Assembly: GCF_000191065.1 (NCBI RefSeq)
Contig: NZ_GL872283.1
Coordinates: forward strand, 987,055-1,051,054
Reading direction: 5' to 3'
Length of the DNA: 64,000 nt
Origin: Prevotella multiformis DSM 16608
GTDB taxonomy: Bacteria; Bacteroidota; Bacteroidia; Bacteroidales; Bacteroidaceae
Below, piece after piece: positions 8,436 through 19,246 of the stretch. The notes beneath the pieces were generated by a model, which had not been told where the DNA came from, made no database searches, and saw only the letters and a list, made by a program, of their open reading frames with translations. A program made the position numbers and the translations under genes. The stretch's first letter is position 1, and the number at the start of each line of letters is the position of its first letter.

Positions 8436-9143
8436 TTACACGCGCTGCATGAGCACGGCGCGCTCTTCAGGGCTGAACTTTTCGATGGCATAGCGCAGCA
8501 TGGTGCGCGGCATGTCCGCACGGTGCCCGAGAACATATCCGTAGAGACGTTCCGGATCGCGCTTGCCGGCCTCACGGAGCATCCAGCCGATGGCTTTGTG
8601 CATGAGGTCGTGCGGGTGGTGCATCATCAGGTCGCTCAGTGCATACGTGTCTTCCAGTTCGCCCTTGCGTATGAAGGCGTACGTGGAGACGATGGCAATG
8701 CGGTTGTCCCATAGCAGTGGACTTTGGGACAGCCGGTAAAGAATGTCACGTGACTTGTCGAGCAGGTATTCCCCTACGAGGAAGCGGCAGGAGAGGTCGA
8801 CGAGGTCCCAGTTGTTGATCCGTTCGGTCAGCGAGAGGTAGAGGTCGAAAAGCCGGCGGCGTAAGCCGTTGTCTTTCTTTTTGCTTTTTTCCACCATGAC
8901 CAGCAGGGCGCACAGTCTTACCTCATGCCATTCCGACTGCATCAGTTCCCGGATTTCGTCCAGTGCAATGTCCTTGTGCCGTCTTGCCACGGACCGTATA
9001 TCCGGTACTGTCACCCCTAAGAAGCGGTCGCCTTCGCCATATTCTCCTTTTCCTGCCTTGAAGAATCTCGGGAAGATCTCCCGCTTTTCAGGATTGGACA
9101 AGTGTTGAAGTTCTGTTGAAATCTTTTCTGTAATAGACATCAT
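8436..9143 (-). CDS. DNA alkylation repair protein, AlkD-like glycosylase
   Basis: The 235-residue product belongs to the AlkD/AlkC HEAT-repeat glycosylase family, which removes alkylated purines from DNA. The signature RINNWDLVDLSCRFLVGEYL around the middle contains the conserved Trp-Asp of the active site. The helical repeats SEWHEVRLCALLVMVEKSKK and HDLMHKAIGWMLREAGKRD are typical. The frame is open upstream to 9347, but homology begins at MMSITEKI. The ATG at 9143 follows a purine stretch GAAAGGAAAT, and a -7-like TAAATTTG lies at 9173-9180. The gene is flanked by inverted copies of a dispersed repeat (8099-8211 and 9331-9475). Confidence 0.88.
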   Translation of the reverse strand: MMSITEKISTELQHLSNPEKREIFPRFFKAGKGEYGEGDRFLGVTVPDIRSVARRHKDIALDEIRELMQSEWHEVRLCALLVMVEKSKKKDNGLRRRLFDLYLSLTERINNWDLVDLSCRFLVGEYLLDKSRDILYRLSQSPLLWDNRIAIVSTYAFIRKGELEDTYALSDLMMHHPHDLMHKAIGWMLREAGKRDPERLYGYVLGHRADMPRTMLRYAIEKFSPEERAVLMQRV

Positions 9144-9330
9144 ATTTCCTTTCGATTCTGTTGTTTCTGTTGCAAATTTAGATAAAGTTCCCAAACTATA
9201 ATCCTGCCGGATAAAGAAAGTTCCATTTTCTTTAAAGGAAAGACAGCGTTTTCCCTCGGATTTCCTGCGGTACGTTCTTAAAGTCCCGGATGGGTCTGCC
9301 GCCAGGGATATGGTCCCCCTCTGTCTCTCC

Positions 9331-9475
9331 TTGTTTTCATACGGCATCTCCGGCTCTCCCTTCCGGTTGCATGGCCATGACCCGCTGTCCCCTTTCAGAA
9401 AGGGAGCGGAATCTGCCCGCTTAAAAGACGGTCATCCCTCCAAGGTGTTCTTAGATGCTGCCCTGCAAATGCCGG
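9331..9475 (+). repeat. Dispersed intergenic repeat, copy A
   Basis: This 145-nt segment lies between alkD and groES and aligns with copies at 8099 (inverted), 42071 and 42351. Shared landmarks in order are GTTTTCAT, CGGCATCTCCGGCTCTCCC, GGTTGCATGG, CCTTTCAGAA, GAATCTGCCCGCTTAAAAG and GTCATCCCTCCAAGG. The rest of the 9144-9613 interval holds no gene that I can support. Confidence 0.55.
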
Positions 9476-9613
9476 TGCAGACTGACAGGTTGGCACAGAT
9501 GGCTTCCGAAGACTGTCAGTACACTGCTTTGGCACGCTTTTCGTAGAGTGGAAAGCGAAACTACTTCATCAGTAGGAGAAAAAAGACAGATTAGAACTAA
9601 AAATAGATTGATT

Positions 9614-9883
9614 ATGACAATTAAACCTTTAGCAGACAGAGTCCTCGTGCTTCCGGCACAGGCAGAAGAAAAAGTGGGCGGTATCATAATTCCTGATACG
9701 GCGAAAGAGAAGCCGCAGCGTGGCAAGGTCGTCGCAGCAGGCAATGGCACCAAGGATGAGGCAATGGTCCTCAAGGCAGGCGACGAAGTACTCTATGGCA
9801 AGTATGCAGGTACGGAAATCGAGAATGAAGGAGAGAAATACCTGATGATGCGCCAGAGCGATGTTCTCGCTGTCATAGAATAA
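9614..9883 (+). CDS. groS: Co-chaperonin GroES
   Basis: GroES caps the GroEL folding chamber in the cytosol. The 89-residue protein shows the family start [34 protein letters not shown], with the mobile loop in that region, and the ending [15 protein letters not shown]. An upstream in-frame extension to 9455 is open but unrelated, so the ATG at 9614 is the start. groEL follows after 108 nt, as usual for this operon. No convincing CIRCE operator is seen. Confidence 0.97.
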   Translation: MTIKPLADRVLVLPAQAEEKVGGIIIPDTAKEKPQRGKVVAAGNGTKDEAMVLKAGDEVLYGKYAGTEIENEGEKYLMMRQSDVLAVIE

Positions 9884-9946
9884 AAGTCTTCCCCACGTCA
9901 CATCCTGCGGGAAAGGGGAGAAGAAGCCGGAATGTCCGGCCGGTAA

Positions 9947-11620
<1,674 letters not shown>

Positions 11621-11643
11621 TCGGCATTTCAGACATGACATAT

Positions 11644-11680
11644 AAAAAGGGAAGACATCGGATTGGTGTCTTCCCTTTTT
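11644..11680. terminator. Bidirectional terminator between groL and prfC
   Basis: AAAAAGGGAAGACA and TGTCTTCCCTTTTT form a perfect 14-bp stem with a 9-nt loop. The T and A runs on either side allow it to end groL on the plus strand and prfC on the minus strand. Confidence 0.88.
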
Positions 11681-11720
11681 CGATTTTTATGTTTCCTTTT
11701 ATGTATTTCCTGAAAGTATC

Positions 11721-13289
11721 TTAGAACTCGCTTGTGAAGTGGAAGCGGATGTGTTCAAAGTCCTGCTGTGCCATACTTAGCACATAGCCGGAGTCGGCAA
11801 GGAAGACATCACGACCTTCATTGTCCTTTGCCATATACTGATACTTGCGTTTTTTGAAGTTCTCAAGCTCCGTTTCGTCATCCGCTTCTATCCAGCAGGC
11901 CTTGTAGAGATGTACCGGCTCCCAGCGGCATTTGGCATTGTACTCGTGTTCCAACCGGTACTGGATAACCTCGAACTGAAGCTGTCCGACAGTGCCGACG
12001 ATGCGGCGGTTGTTGAACTGGTTGACAAACGACTGCGCCACGCCCTCGTTCATCAGCTGCTCAATACCCTTGAGAAACTGCTTGGACTTCATGGGGTCGT
12101 CGTTCTCAATGTACTTGAACAGTTCCGGGGAGAAACTCGGCAGGCCGCGGAAATGAATCTGTTCTCCCTCGGTCAGCGTGTCACCGATCTTGAAGACACC
12201 GCCATTGTCCGGCAGACCTACGATGTCGCCTGGGTAAGCCTCCTCGACCGTGCTCTTGCGCTGTGCCATGAACTGGGTAGGGGAGGAGAAACGCATTGTC
12301 TTTCCGTTGCGGACGTGCAGGTAAGGCTGGTTGCGCTGGAACTTTCCAGAGCACACCTTGCAGAAAGCGATGCAGCTGCGGTGGTTGGGGTCGATATTGG
12401 CCGTGATCTTGAAGATGAAGCCAGTGAACTTAGGCTCTGTCGGTTCTACCATGCGTTCCTCGGCCTTGGTAGGACGCGGGCTGGGAGCGATTTCTACGAA
12501 ACAGTTGAGCAGCTCCTGTACGCCGAAGTTGTTCAGTGCAGAGCCGAAGAATACGGGGGCGACTTCTGCACGTCGATAGGCTTCTACATCAAAGTCGGAA
12601 TAGACACCGTTGACCAGTTCGAGGTCGTTGCGAAGCTGTCCGGCAAAGTCTGCACCGACCTGTGCATCCAGTTCCGTTGAGTTGATGTCTACCTCCACTT
12701 TCTCCGTCACACGCTGTTTGTTGGGCGTGAAGAGATTGAGCTGCTGTTCATAGATGTTGTAGACACCCTTGAAACGCTGTCCCTGTCCGATAGGCCAGGA
12801 CAGGGGGCGCACGCTGATCTGGAGTTCTTCTTCCAGCTCGTCCAGCACATCGAACGGGTCGCGTCCTTCGCGGTCCATCTTGTTGATGAAGATGATGACC
12901 GGCGTATTACGCATACGGCATACCTCCATCAGTTTACGTGTCTGCGCCTCGACACCTTTGGCGGAGTCGACGACGATGATGGCCGAGTCTACGGCTGTCA
13001 GTGTACGGTAGGTATCTTCGGCAAAGTCCTGGTGGCCGGGGGTGTCAAGGATATTCACTTTGTATCCTTCGTAGTCAAATTCCATTACGGAAGTTGATAC
13101 AGAGATGCCGCGTTGTTTCTCTATATCCATCCAGTCGGATGTGGCCGTCTTGCGGATCTTGTTGCTCTTGACCGCACCGGCAACCTGGATCTGCCCGCCG
13201 AAGAGAAGGAATTTCTCGGTCAGTGTCGTCTTACCGGCATCCGGGTGGGAGATGATGGCGAACGTTCGCCTGCGTTCTATTTCGTTCAT
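11721..13289 (-). CDS. prfC: Peptide chain release factor 3
   Basis: RF3 is a GTPase that removes RF1/RF2 from the ribosome after termination. The 522-residue protein has the G1 motif [14 protein letters not shown] (about 14-27), switch region [13 protein letters not shown]3 [15 protein letters not shown]4 [11 protein letters not shown] and an RF3-type C-terminal domain ([18 protein letters not shown]). It is the last gene of the LysE-DUF4924-rfbD-prfC minus-strand cluster, 146 nt from rfbD. Confidence 0.97.
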   Translation of the reverse strand: MNEIERRRTFAIISHPDAGKTTLTEKFLLFGGQIQVAGAVKSNKIRKTATSDWMDIEKQRGISVSTSVMEFDYEGYKVNILDTPGHQDFAEDTYRTLTAVDSAIIVVDSAKGVEAQTRKLMEVCRMRNTPVIIFINKMDREGRDPFDVLDELEEELQISVRPLSWPIGQGQRFKGVYNIYEQQLNLFTPNKQRVTEKVEVDINSTELDAQVGADFAGQLRNDLELVNGVYSDFDVEAYRRAEVAPVFFGSALNNFGVQELLNCFVEIAPSPRPTKAEERMVEPTEPKFTGFIFKITANIDPNHRSCIAFCKVCSGKFQRNQPYLHVRNGKTMRFSSPTQFMAQRKSTVEEAYPGDIVGLPDNGGVFKIGDTLTEGEQIHFRGLPSFSPELFKYIENDDPMKSKQFLKGIEQLMNEGVAQSFVNQFNNRRIVGTVGQLQFEVIQYRLEHEYNAKCRWEPVHLYKACWIEADDETELENFKKRKYQYMAKDNEGRDVFLADSGYVLSMAQQDFEHIRFHFTSEF

Positions 13290-13435
13290 TTGCTTTTATT
13301 TGGGGAGTTAATGGAGTTGAAGAGTCAAGCCGGCAGTTTCTCTTCCGGAATGTATTGGAAGTGAGAGCGATGACTTCCTTTTCTCCAGAACTTCAGGCAA
13401 TGTCTTGCCTTCTGTTTTCTTTTACCTTTCTTTTG

Positions 13436-14317
13436 TCAACCTTGTTTCTGCAAGGATTCCACACATTTCTTCAGAGAATCGACCCAATAAGGAATCTTCA
13501 TGCCGAAGGTCTCTTTAATTTTTGTCTTGTCGAGTACGGAATATGCCGGACGCCTGACCGGAGAGGGGAACTCGTCGCTGTGGCAAGGCAGGATCTCGCA
13601 GGTCGTATTGCCGGCAAGTTCTGCAATCTTGATGGTGAAATCGTACCAGCTGCATACGCCTTCATTGGAGAAGTGGTAGATGCCGCTGCTGCCTTCATAC
13701 TTGCGATTCTCTATGATATCATAGATCGTTTCTGCCAGATCGCCGGCATAGGTGGGCGTTCCGCATTGGTCGAAGACGACCTTCAGCAGGGGCTTGGTCG
13801 CCGTAAGATTCATCATTGTCTTGACGAAGTTGTGTCCGAACTCACTGTAAAGCCATGCCGTGCGGAGAATAATGTGTTTCACGCCGGTAGCCTGTATTTT
13901 CTCTTCGCCATGCAGTTTGGACAGCCCATAGACTCCGGTGGGAGTCCCCTTCATCTCCTCCTTGCAGGGAGTGTTGTAAGGATCGCCGCCGAAGACGTAG
14001 TCCGTGCTGATGTGGACCAGCAGGCCATCCACCTCCTTCATGGCCTTGGCAAGGTTGCCGGGTGCGACGGCATTGAGCGTTTCGACGATCTCGCCTGCTG
14101 TCTCGGCTTTGTCCACATTTGTCCATGCCGCACAGTTGATGATGCACGTAATGTTGTGGTCATGCACCATTTGGCGGATGTCTTCCAGATTGGTGATGTC
14201 GAGCTTCGTATATCCCTCACATACATCTGTAAAGATGTAGTTGTCCTTACTGTTTCTCGCGACAAGCTGTATTTCATTGCCAAGCTGTCCGTTGGCTCCT
14301 GTTACTAAAATATTCAT
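13436..14317 (-). CDS. rfbD: dTDP-4-dehydrorhamnose reductase RfbD
   Basis: RfbD reduces dTDP-4-keto-L-rhamnose to dTDP-L-rhamnose for surface polysaccharides. The 293-residue protein has a Rossmann start VTGANGQLGNEI (residues 5-16), INCAAWTNVDKAE, HISTDYVFGG and the catalytic YGLSKLHGE (Tyr-x3-Lys). The other rhamnose genes rfbA, rfbB and rfbC are not in this window. It starts 11 nt after the DUF4924 gene. Confidence 0.94.
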   Translation of the reverse strand: MNILVTGANGQLGNEIQLVARNSKDNYIFTDVCEGYTKLDITNLEDIRQMVHDHNITCIINCAAWTNVDKAETAGEIVETLNAVAPGNLAKAMKEVDGLLVHISTDYVFGGDPYNTPCKEEMKGTPTGVYGLSKLHGEEKIQATGVKHIILRTAWLYSEFGHNFVKTMMNLTATKPLLKVVFDQCGTPTYAGDLAETIYDIIENRKYEGSSGIYHFSNEGVCSWYDFTIKIAELAGNTTCEILPCHSDEFPSPVRRPAYSVLDKTKIKETFGMKIPYWVDSLKKCVESLQKQG

Positions 14318-14328
14318 TGTCTTCCTCT

Positions 14329-14937
14329 TTATTCTTTGCCGAAGTCCAGTCCTTCCGTCTTGTCCTTTATGTAGTAGTCTGACAACATTCCGATGAATGT
14401 CGTCACCTCTTTCAGCGCACGGGTCGTCTCGGGTGTCACCTCCTTCTTCTGCAGGCGTAGCATCATCACCCCGTACAGCAGGTCGAAGCAGGTCTCCACC
14501 TCGCTCTCTGCTAACTGGGAGGCGACACTCTTCAGCCGTCTGTCATTCGTGCGTGCCATCTTGTCCGCCGTGCGTTTTGCCTTACCTCTCAGTTCGACGA
14601 TGAAAGGAAGTACACGGTAATATTCGGCGGAATAGAATGGGAACTTTGACGATTGCAGCAGCTGTGCGTGCAGTTCTGTCAGATCCTGCATGAGTACTTT
14701 GTTGATCTGCAGGTGTCCGTTCTCCCGGCAGCCTTCCCGGTTCATCATGCGTACAAGATCGCCGAACCAGTCTTCCTCTTCTTCTTTTTGCTCCTCGGTA
14801 TATTGAAAACGGTCAATGTACTCTTTGCGGATTCGTGTCAGTGAACAGCCGTAGGCACGGATAGTATCTTCTATCTGCCACATATAAAGCAAGTATTCTG
14901 CTATGCTCTTTTTTCTTAATTCCTTTGCAACAAACAT
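14329..14937 (-). CDS. DUF4924 family protein
   Basis: This 202-residue, largely helical cytosolic protein starts FVAKELRKKSIAEYLLYMWQ and carries an acidic patch EEQKEEEEDWFGDLV near residue 60. It fits the Bacteroidetes-specific family DUF4924, of unknown function. The frame is open upstream to 15045, but the conserved part begins at the ATG at 14937. Its place between a LysE-type exporter and rfbD is common in the order Bacteroidales. Confidence 0.75.
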   Translation of the reverse strand: MFVAKELRKKSIAEYLLYMWQIEDTIRAYGCSLTRIRKEYIDRFQYTEEQKEEEEDWFGDLVRMMNREGCRENGHLQINKVLMQDLTELHAQLLQSSKFPFYSAEYYRVLPFIVELRGKAKRTADKMARTNDRRLKSVASQLAESEVETCFDLLYGVMMLRLQKKEVTPETTRALKEVTTFIGMLSDYYIKDKTEGLDFGKE

Positions 14938-15050
14938 CTTTGAACGGTGCGTAACTATGTATCTGATTTGTACCCTGTCTGATGGACAGTCATTTGACAG
15001 ACAACGTTCTCTTTCAGAATCCGGCAAACTTGCTGTCCATGTCAATCCAT

Positions 15051-15725
15051 CTAATAATAGGATGGCAGGTGATAGAGGTTGAATATCGTACCCAATAGAA
15101 TAATGATCGAGAAGATGATGACAACGGCTCCGATCACCTTGTTGATGATGAGTATTCCGTTGACATCAAACTTTCCTCTGATCTTGTCGACCAGCCAGGT
15201 CAGCCCATACCACCACAGCAGGGCACCGACCGGAATACAGGAAAAGCCGACGATGGTCTCAAACATACGATGGGGCTGTATCAGGGCGAACTGGGCAAAG
15301 GTCGCCATGAAGAGGAAGATGATCAGGGGATTGGAAAATGTTACAAGAAATGCTGTCAGGCCATTCTGGAAGATAGTCCCCTTGGTGTTTCCGCTTTTGT
15401 GCATCTTCTTCATCGGGTTGGACTTGAAGCAGTAGATACCGAAGAGCAGGAGGATGACGCTGCCTGAGATCTGAAGGACAAGCTGGTAGGTGGGGTTCTT
15501 CAGGAAGCTGACAATAAATCCCATACCCAAAGCTACGATGAGCGCATAAATCGTATCACTGGCAGCTGCTCCGATTCCCGTGATGAAGCCATACCAACGA
15601 CCCTTGTTCAGCGTGCGTTGAATACACAATATTCCGACCGGCCCCATCGGCGCCGAGGCGATTATGCCGATCAGCAGACCTTTGAAAATGAAATCCAGAA
15701 TATCTAATTGAATAGGAAACTGCAT
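15051..15725 (-). CDS. LysE family amino-acid exporter
   Basis: This inner-membrane protein of 224 residues has about six hydrophobic helices. The N-terminal GLLIGIIASAPMGPVGILCIQRTL is the LysE/RhtB family signature, and ITGIGAAASDTIYALIVALGMGF follows. The substrate is unknown. The start at 15725 was chosen over 15773 because the earlier residues are not family-like. It heads the minus-strand cluster and diverges from the glucokinase gene. Confidence 0.87.
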   Translation of the reverse strand: MQFPIQLDILDFIFKGLLIGIIASAPMGPVGILCIQRTLNKGRWYGFITGIGAAASDTIYALIVALGMGFIVSFLKNPTYQLVLQISGSVILLLFGIYCFKSNPMKKMHKSGNTKGTIFQNGLTAFLVTFSNPLIIFLFMATFAQFALIQPHRMFETIVGFSCIPVGALLWWYGLTWLVDKIRGKFDVNGILIINKVIGAVVIIFSIIILLGTIFNLYHLPSYY

Positions 15726-15789
15726 GCTTGTAATTTTGAGTGCAAAATTGCAAAAATAATACGAGATAAGCAAATTTACCTGACAAAAC

Positions 15790-15820
15790 TTTGTGGTATT
15801 GCACTTTTTTCATAACTTTG
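15790..15820 (+). promoter_or_regulatory. Promoter of the ROK glucokinase gene
   Basis: TTTG (15790-15793), 19 nt, then TAACTTTG (15813-15820) fit the Bacteroidetes consensus. The ATG is 35 nt downstream. Confidence 0.75.
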
Positions 15821-15855
15821 CGCATATTATAGTCAAACTAAAAACTTATATAGTC

Positions 15856-16857
15856 ATGGACATTACAGAACAGAAGCCAGTTGTGGCTGGTTTGGAAAAG
15901 CCATTTGTCATTGGCTTGGATTTGGGGGGAACAAATGCTGTCTTCGGGATTGTTGACCAGCGCGGACAGGTACTCGCTACTAACTCTATCAAGACCCAGG
16001 CTTACAAGACCGTCGATGATTTCGTGGAAGCCGGCGTGGAGGCATTGAGGCCGCTTGTTTTAAAATACGGCGGTATCAGTCAGTTCCGTGCCATGGGTAT
16101 CGGGGCTCCTAACGGCAACTTCTATCGCGGAACCATCGAGTTCGCACCGAACCTGTCGTGGGGGCACGATGGTGTCGTGCCTTTGGGAGATATGTTCTCA
16201 GAGAAACTGGGAATTCCGGTAGGTCTTACCAATGATGCGAACGCTGCTGCCATCGGCGAGATGCAGTACGGTGTAGCACGCGGTATGAAGGACTTCATCA
16301 TGATCACCCTCGGTACTGGAGTCGGTTCGGGCATTGTCATCAATGGACAGATGGTGTATGGATCAGACGGCTTCGCCGGTGAGCTGGGGCACGTGGTAAT
16401 GGTGCGTGGAGAGAAAGGACGCAGCTGCGGCTGTGGCCGCACAGGCTGTCTGGAGGCTTACTGTTCCGCCACCGGCGTGGCACGCACAGCCCGGGAGTTC
16501 CTGAAGGAGAGCGATGAAGATTCTTTGCTGCGCGAGTTGAAGCCTGCGAAGATCACCTCTCTGGACGTTTCCATTGCTGCTGGCCGCGGCGACGCACTTG
16601 CCAAACGCGTCTATGAGTTCACCGGGAACATGCTGGGTGAGGCCTGTGCCGACTTTGCGACATTCTCTTCGCCGGAGGCATTCATCTTCTTCGGCGGTCT
16701 GACAAAAGCCGGCGACTTGCTGATGCAGCCTATTATCCGCTCCTACAAGGAACATGCCCTGGAAATATTCAAGGACAAGCCGAAGTTCCTGGTAAGTTCG
16801 CTTGACGATGCGGCTGCGGCCGTGCTCGGCGCTTCTGCTATCGGGTGGGAACTGTAG
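15856..16857 (+). CDS. glk: ROK family glucokinase
   Basis: It phosphorylates glucose with ATP in the cytosol. The 333-residue protein has the phosphate motif VIGLDLGGTNAVFGIV (about 18-33), GIGAPNG, NDANAAAIGEM, TLGTGVGSGIVI, the ROK signature GFAGELGHVVM and the zinc-binding CGCGRTGCLEAYCS. The frame extends upstream to 15793, but that part overlaps the promoter, so MDITEQ at 15856 is the start. Specificity for glucose is inferred from the family. Confidence 0.93.
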   Translation: MDITEQKPVVAGLEKPFVIGLDLGGTNAVFGIVDQRGQVLATNSIKTQAYKTVDDFVEAGVEALRPLVLKYGGISQFRAMGIGAPNGNFYRGTIEFAPNLSWGHDGVVPLGDMFSEKLGIPVGLTNDANAAAIGEMQYGVARGMKDFIMITLGTGVGSGIVINGQMVYGSDGFAGELGHVVMVRGEKGRSCGCGRTGCLEAYCSATGVARTAREFLKESDEDSLLRELKPAKITSLDVSIAAGRGDALAKRVYEFTGNMLGEACADFATFSSPEAFIFFGGLTKAGDLLMQPIIRSYKEHALEIFKDKPKFLVSSLDDAAAAVLGASAIGWEL

Positions 16858-16961
16858 TCCCGCATAGACAGCCGGCAAACCCTGGTCGCTGTTATGGCAG
16901 ATGACAATGCCGTCCGGCGGGTTCGGATGCAAGCAGCGTCCGGTTACGGACGGATGTCAAG

Positions 16962-17034
16962 ATAAAGGCAGACATGCCATTCCTCCCACTTCTGACAGAT
17001 AAGAATGTGGGCGGGATGAGATGTCTGCCTTTAT
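16962..17034. terminator. Long hairpin after glk
   Basis: ATAAAGGCAGACAT (16962-16975) pairs perfectly with ATGTCTGCCTTTAT (17021-17034). Inside it CATTCCTCCCAC pairs with GTGGGCGGGATG with a few G-T or mismatched positions, giving a stem of about 26 bp. It lies 105 nt after glk and is followed by TTGTTTT. It is probably a terminator or an RNA processing structure. Confidence 0.6.
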
Positions 17035-17176
17035 TGTTTTCTGATTTCGTTTCTCGGACAGGGAAACAAAAATCCATAATCTCCTTTTTACAGAAAGGTA
17101 TTCCCCTGATCAATCAGCCCTTGTCTGTACGGCTATCCTTCTACTGCAAGTCGCTTTCCGTACCGGCCATGGATCG

Positions 17177-17284
17177 TCATGGTGCAGACCGTCAACACGA
17201 ATGGTGCAGAGCGTTCAACACGAATGGTGTTTGCCAACGACACGAATGGTGCGGAGCGTTCAGCACGAATGGTGTTTGCCAACT
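17177..17284. repeat. Tandem repeat, period 22-23 nt, CACGAATGGTG core
   Basis: Five units begin at 17177 (degenerate), 17196, 17219, 17241 and 17264. Each full unit starts CACGAATGGTG, a CAC-N5-GTG dyad. The remainder alternates between CAGAGCGTTCAA-like and TTTGCCAACGA-like tails, so a higher-order 45-nt repeat is visible. The surrounding 16858-17615 interval has no gene that I can support. Confidence 0.85.
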
Positions 17285-17615
17285 CTATAATGTGACGGAC
17301 ACCGATACATCTACCGGAAAAGGATAGACAGAGCCGTCCCGGTCACGATGATGTATCGTAAGAAAACGATGACTTATGCGGGAGGTGTCTGCCGGGCAGT
17401 ACTTTTTCGTACAGGATGGGTTCTGATCACCTTGTCCTGTCGGGGAAAGTCTATGCAGCATGCTCCCGGACTTCACCTGTCTGCCCTGCAAAGTGGAAAT
17501 AGTGGAACGAAATCTCTGAGGCACGCACGCCAAGATACCGATAACCGGCATTGCTGACCGATAAACAATTATGAAACCGGATGGGAAGAGTTTTGCGGAG
17601 ATCTCGTAGCACACG

Positions 17616-19040
17616 TCACCGCTTCTCTAAAAGGACAACGTTCTCCACGTGCGGCGTATGCGGAAACATATCAACCGGCTGGACGGCCGCAACCTGATAG
17701 TCTGCATCGAGCAGGGCGAGGTCGCGTGCCTGGGTGGCTGGGTTGCAGCTGACGTAAACGATACGTTCCGGACTTGCTCCGAGGATGACATTGATGACGT
17801 CAGGATGCATGCCGGCACGTGGGGGGTCGGTGATAATGACATCAGGACGACCCTGACGGCTGATGAAATCCTCTGTCAGAATATCTTTCATGTCTCCTGC
17901 ATAGAAAAGCGTGTTGCTGATGTTGTTGATCTCAGAATTGACCTTGGCGTCTTCAATGGCTTCCGGTACATACTCTATACCGATGACTTTCCGTGCCTTA
18001 CCGGCGACGAAGTTGGCGATTGTCCCTGTTCCGGTGTAGAGGTCGTAAACGAGTTCGTCGCCTGTAAGGGAGGCGAACTCCCTGGCTACGGAATAGAGAT
18101 GGTAGGCCTGTTCGGTATTTGTCTGGTAAAAGCTCTTCGGACCTACCTTGAATTTCAGGTCTTCCATTGTCTCGAAGATGTAGTCGTTGCCTTTGAAGGT
18201 AATGAGGTCGAGGTCGTTGAAAGTGTCATTCCCCTTCTGGTTGTCTACATAGGAGAGGGAGGTGATCTGCGGAAAACGGTCGGCGACATGCTGCATCAGC
18301 GCCTTCGCACGCTCCTCGTCTCCCTCCTCGTCGTAGTGGAATTGGATGAGTACCATCCACTCGCCTGTATTGGAGTTGCGCACCATAATGTCACGCAGCA
18401 GGCCATGCTGTCCCCGGATGTCGTAGAATGTCATGCCTGTTCCGAGCGCATAGTCGCGGATGTCATTGCGGATCTGATTGCAGAGATCATCCATCAGCCA
18501 GCATTTCTCAATGGGGTAGACCTTGTCGAAAGCTCCTGTGATGTGGAAGCCGATGGCTCCCTCTGACAGTCCGGCATCCTCCGGCAGAGCCTGCAATTCC
18601 TCTGCCGTGTACCATCGTTTGTTGGCGCACCCGAACTCCAGCTTGTTGCGATATTCCTTTGTATGCACGGATCCCATGATAGGACGGAATTCCGGAAGCT
18701 CCACCTTCCCTATACGGCTCAGCTGGTCATAGACCTGCTGCTGCTTTGCTTTCAGCTGTTCGTTGTAAGGCAGATTCTGCCATTTGCACCCGCCGCAGAT
18801 GCCGAAGTGTTCGCACATGGGGGTCTCGCGTACAGCACTCTTGCTGACAAACCGGACAACCGTAGCTTCGCAGTAAGTGCGTTTCTTCTTGCGTATCTGG
18901 AGGTCTACGACGTCTCCCGGAACGACGAATGGGACGAAAACGACCTTGTCGTCTACGTGGGCGACACATTTTCCTTCGGCTGCCACCGCTTCTATGGTGA
19001 TGTTCTCCAGAAGGGGGAATGGCTTTCTCTTTCTACTCAT
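17616..19040 (-). CDS. rlmD: 23S rRNA (uracil-5-)-methyltransferase RlmD/RumA family
   Basis: It methylates C5 of a uracil in 23S rRNA (U1939 in E. coli) using SAM. The 474-residue protein has an N-terminal TRAM domain (about 1-70) and the iron-sulfur cysteines CEHFGICGGC (C-x5-C-x2-C). The SAM site is VYDLYTGTGTIANFVA, followed by ITDPPRAGMHP and the catalytic SCNPATQARDL. The frame is open upstream to 19136, but MSRKRKPFPLLENI at 19040 is the family-like start. RlmC or another TrmA-family target cannot be excluded. Confidence 0.9.
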   Translation of the reverse strand: MSRKRKPFPLLENITIEAVAAEGKCVAHVDDKVVFVPFVVPGDVVDLQIRKKKRTYCEATVVRFVSKSAVRETPMCEHFGICGGCKWQNLPYNEQLKAKQQQVYDQLSRIGKVELPEFRPIMGSVHTKEYRNKLEFGCANKRWYTAEELQALPEDAGLSEGAIGFHITGAFDKVYPIEKCWLMDDLCNQIRNDIRDYALGTGMTFYDIRGQHGLLRDIMVRNSNTGEWMVLIQFHYDEEGDEERAKALMQHVADRFPQITSLSYVDNQKGNDTFNDLDLITFKGNDYIFETMEDLKFKVGPKSFYQTNTEQAYHLYSVAREFASLTGDELVYDLYTGTGTIANFVAGKARKVIGIEYVPEAIEDAKVNSEINNISNTLFYAGDMKDILTEDFISRQGRPDVIITDPPRAGMHPDVINVILGASPERIVYVSCNPATQARDLALLDADYQVAAVQPVDMFPHTPHVENVVLLEKR

Positions 19041-19172
19041 AATCTGTTTTGTATTTCGGGACAAAGGTACGGCTTTTTTTCTATTTGCACGTTGCTTGGC
19101 AGTTCCCAATCGGTTCTGTGTACGCAAACAATACAAAAATGTAAGGTGAAGATAGCAATTTTCACTAAAAAG

Positions 19173-19204
19173 TTTGCTGCTTTACCTGTTTTTTGGTATA
19201 TTTG
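19173..19204 (+). promoter_or_regulatory. Promoter of ppdK
   Basis: TTTG (19173-19176), exactly 20 nt, then TATATTTG (19197-19204) is a full match to the Bacteroidetes consensus. The ATG is 42 nt downstream. Confidence 0.85.
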
Positions 19205-19246
19205 CACTAAAGATGAATAACTAAAATTTATTATCATTTTATAACT

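Noticed and set aside
9529..9554. CIRCE-like element upstream of groES
   Set aside because: TTGGCACGC and GAGTGGAAA match 7 of 9 positions each, but the spacer is 8 nt rather than 9 and no HrcA gene is seen. Too weak to call.
17177..17284. CRISPR-like array
   Set aside because: Units are contiguous at 22-23 nt with no unique spacers, and no cas gene is in the window. The same applies to the arrays at 8331, 32968, 44418 and 58024.
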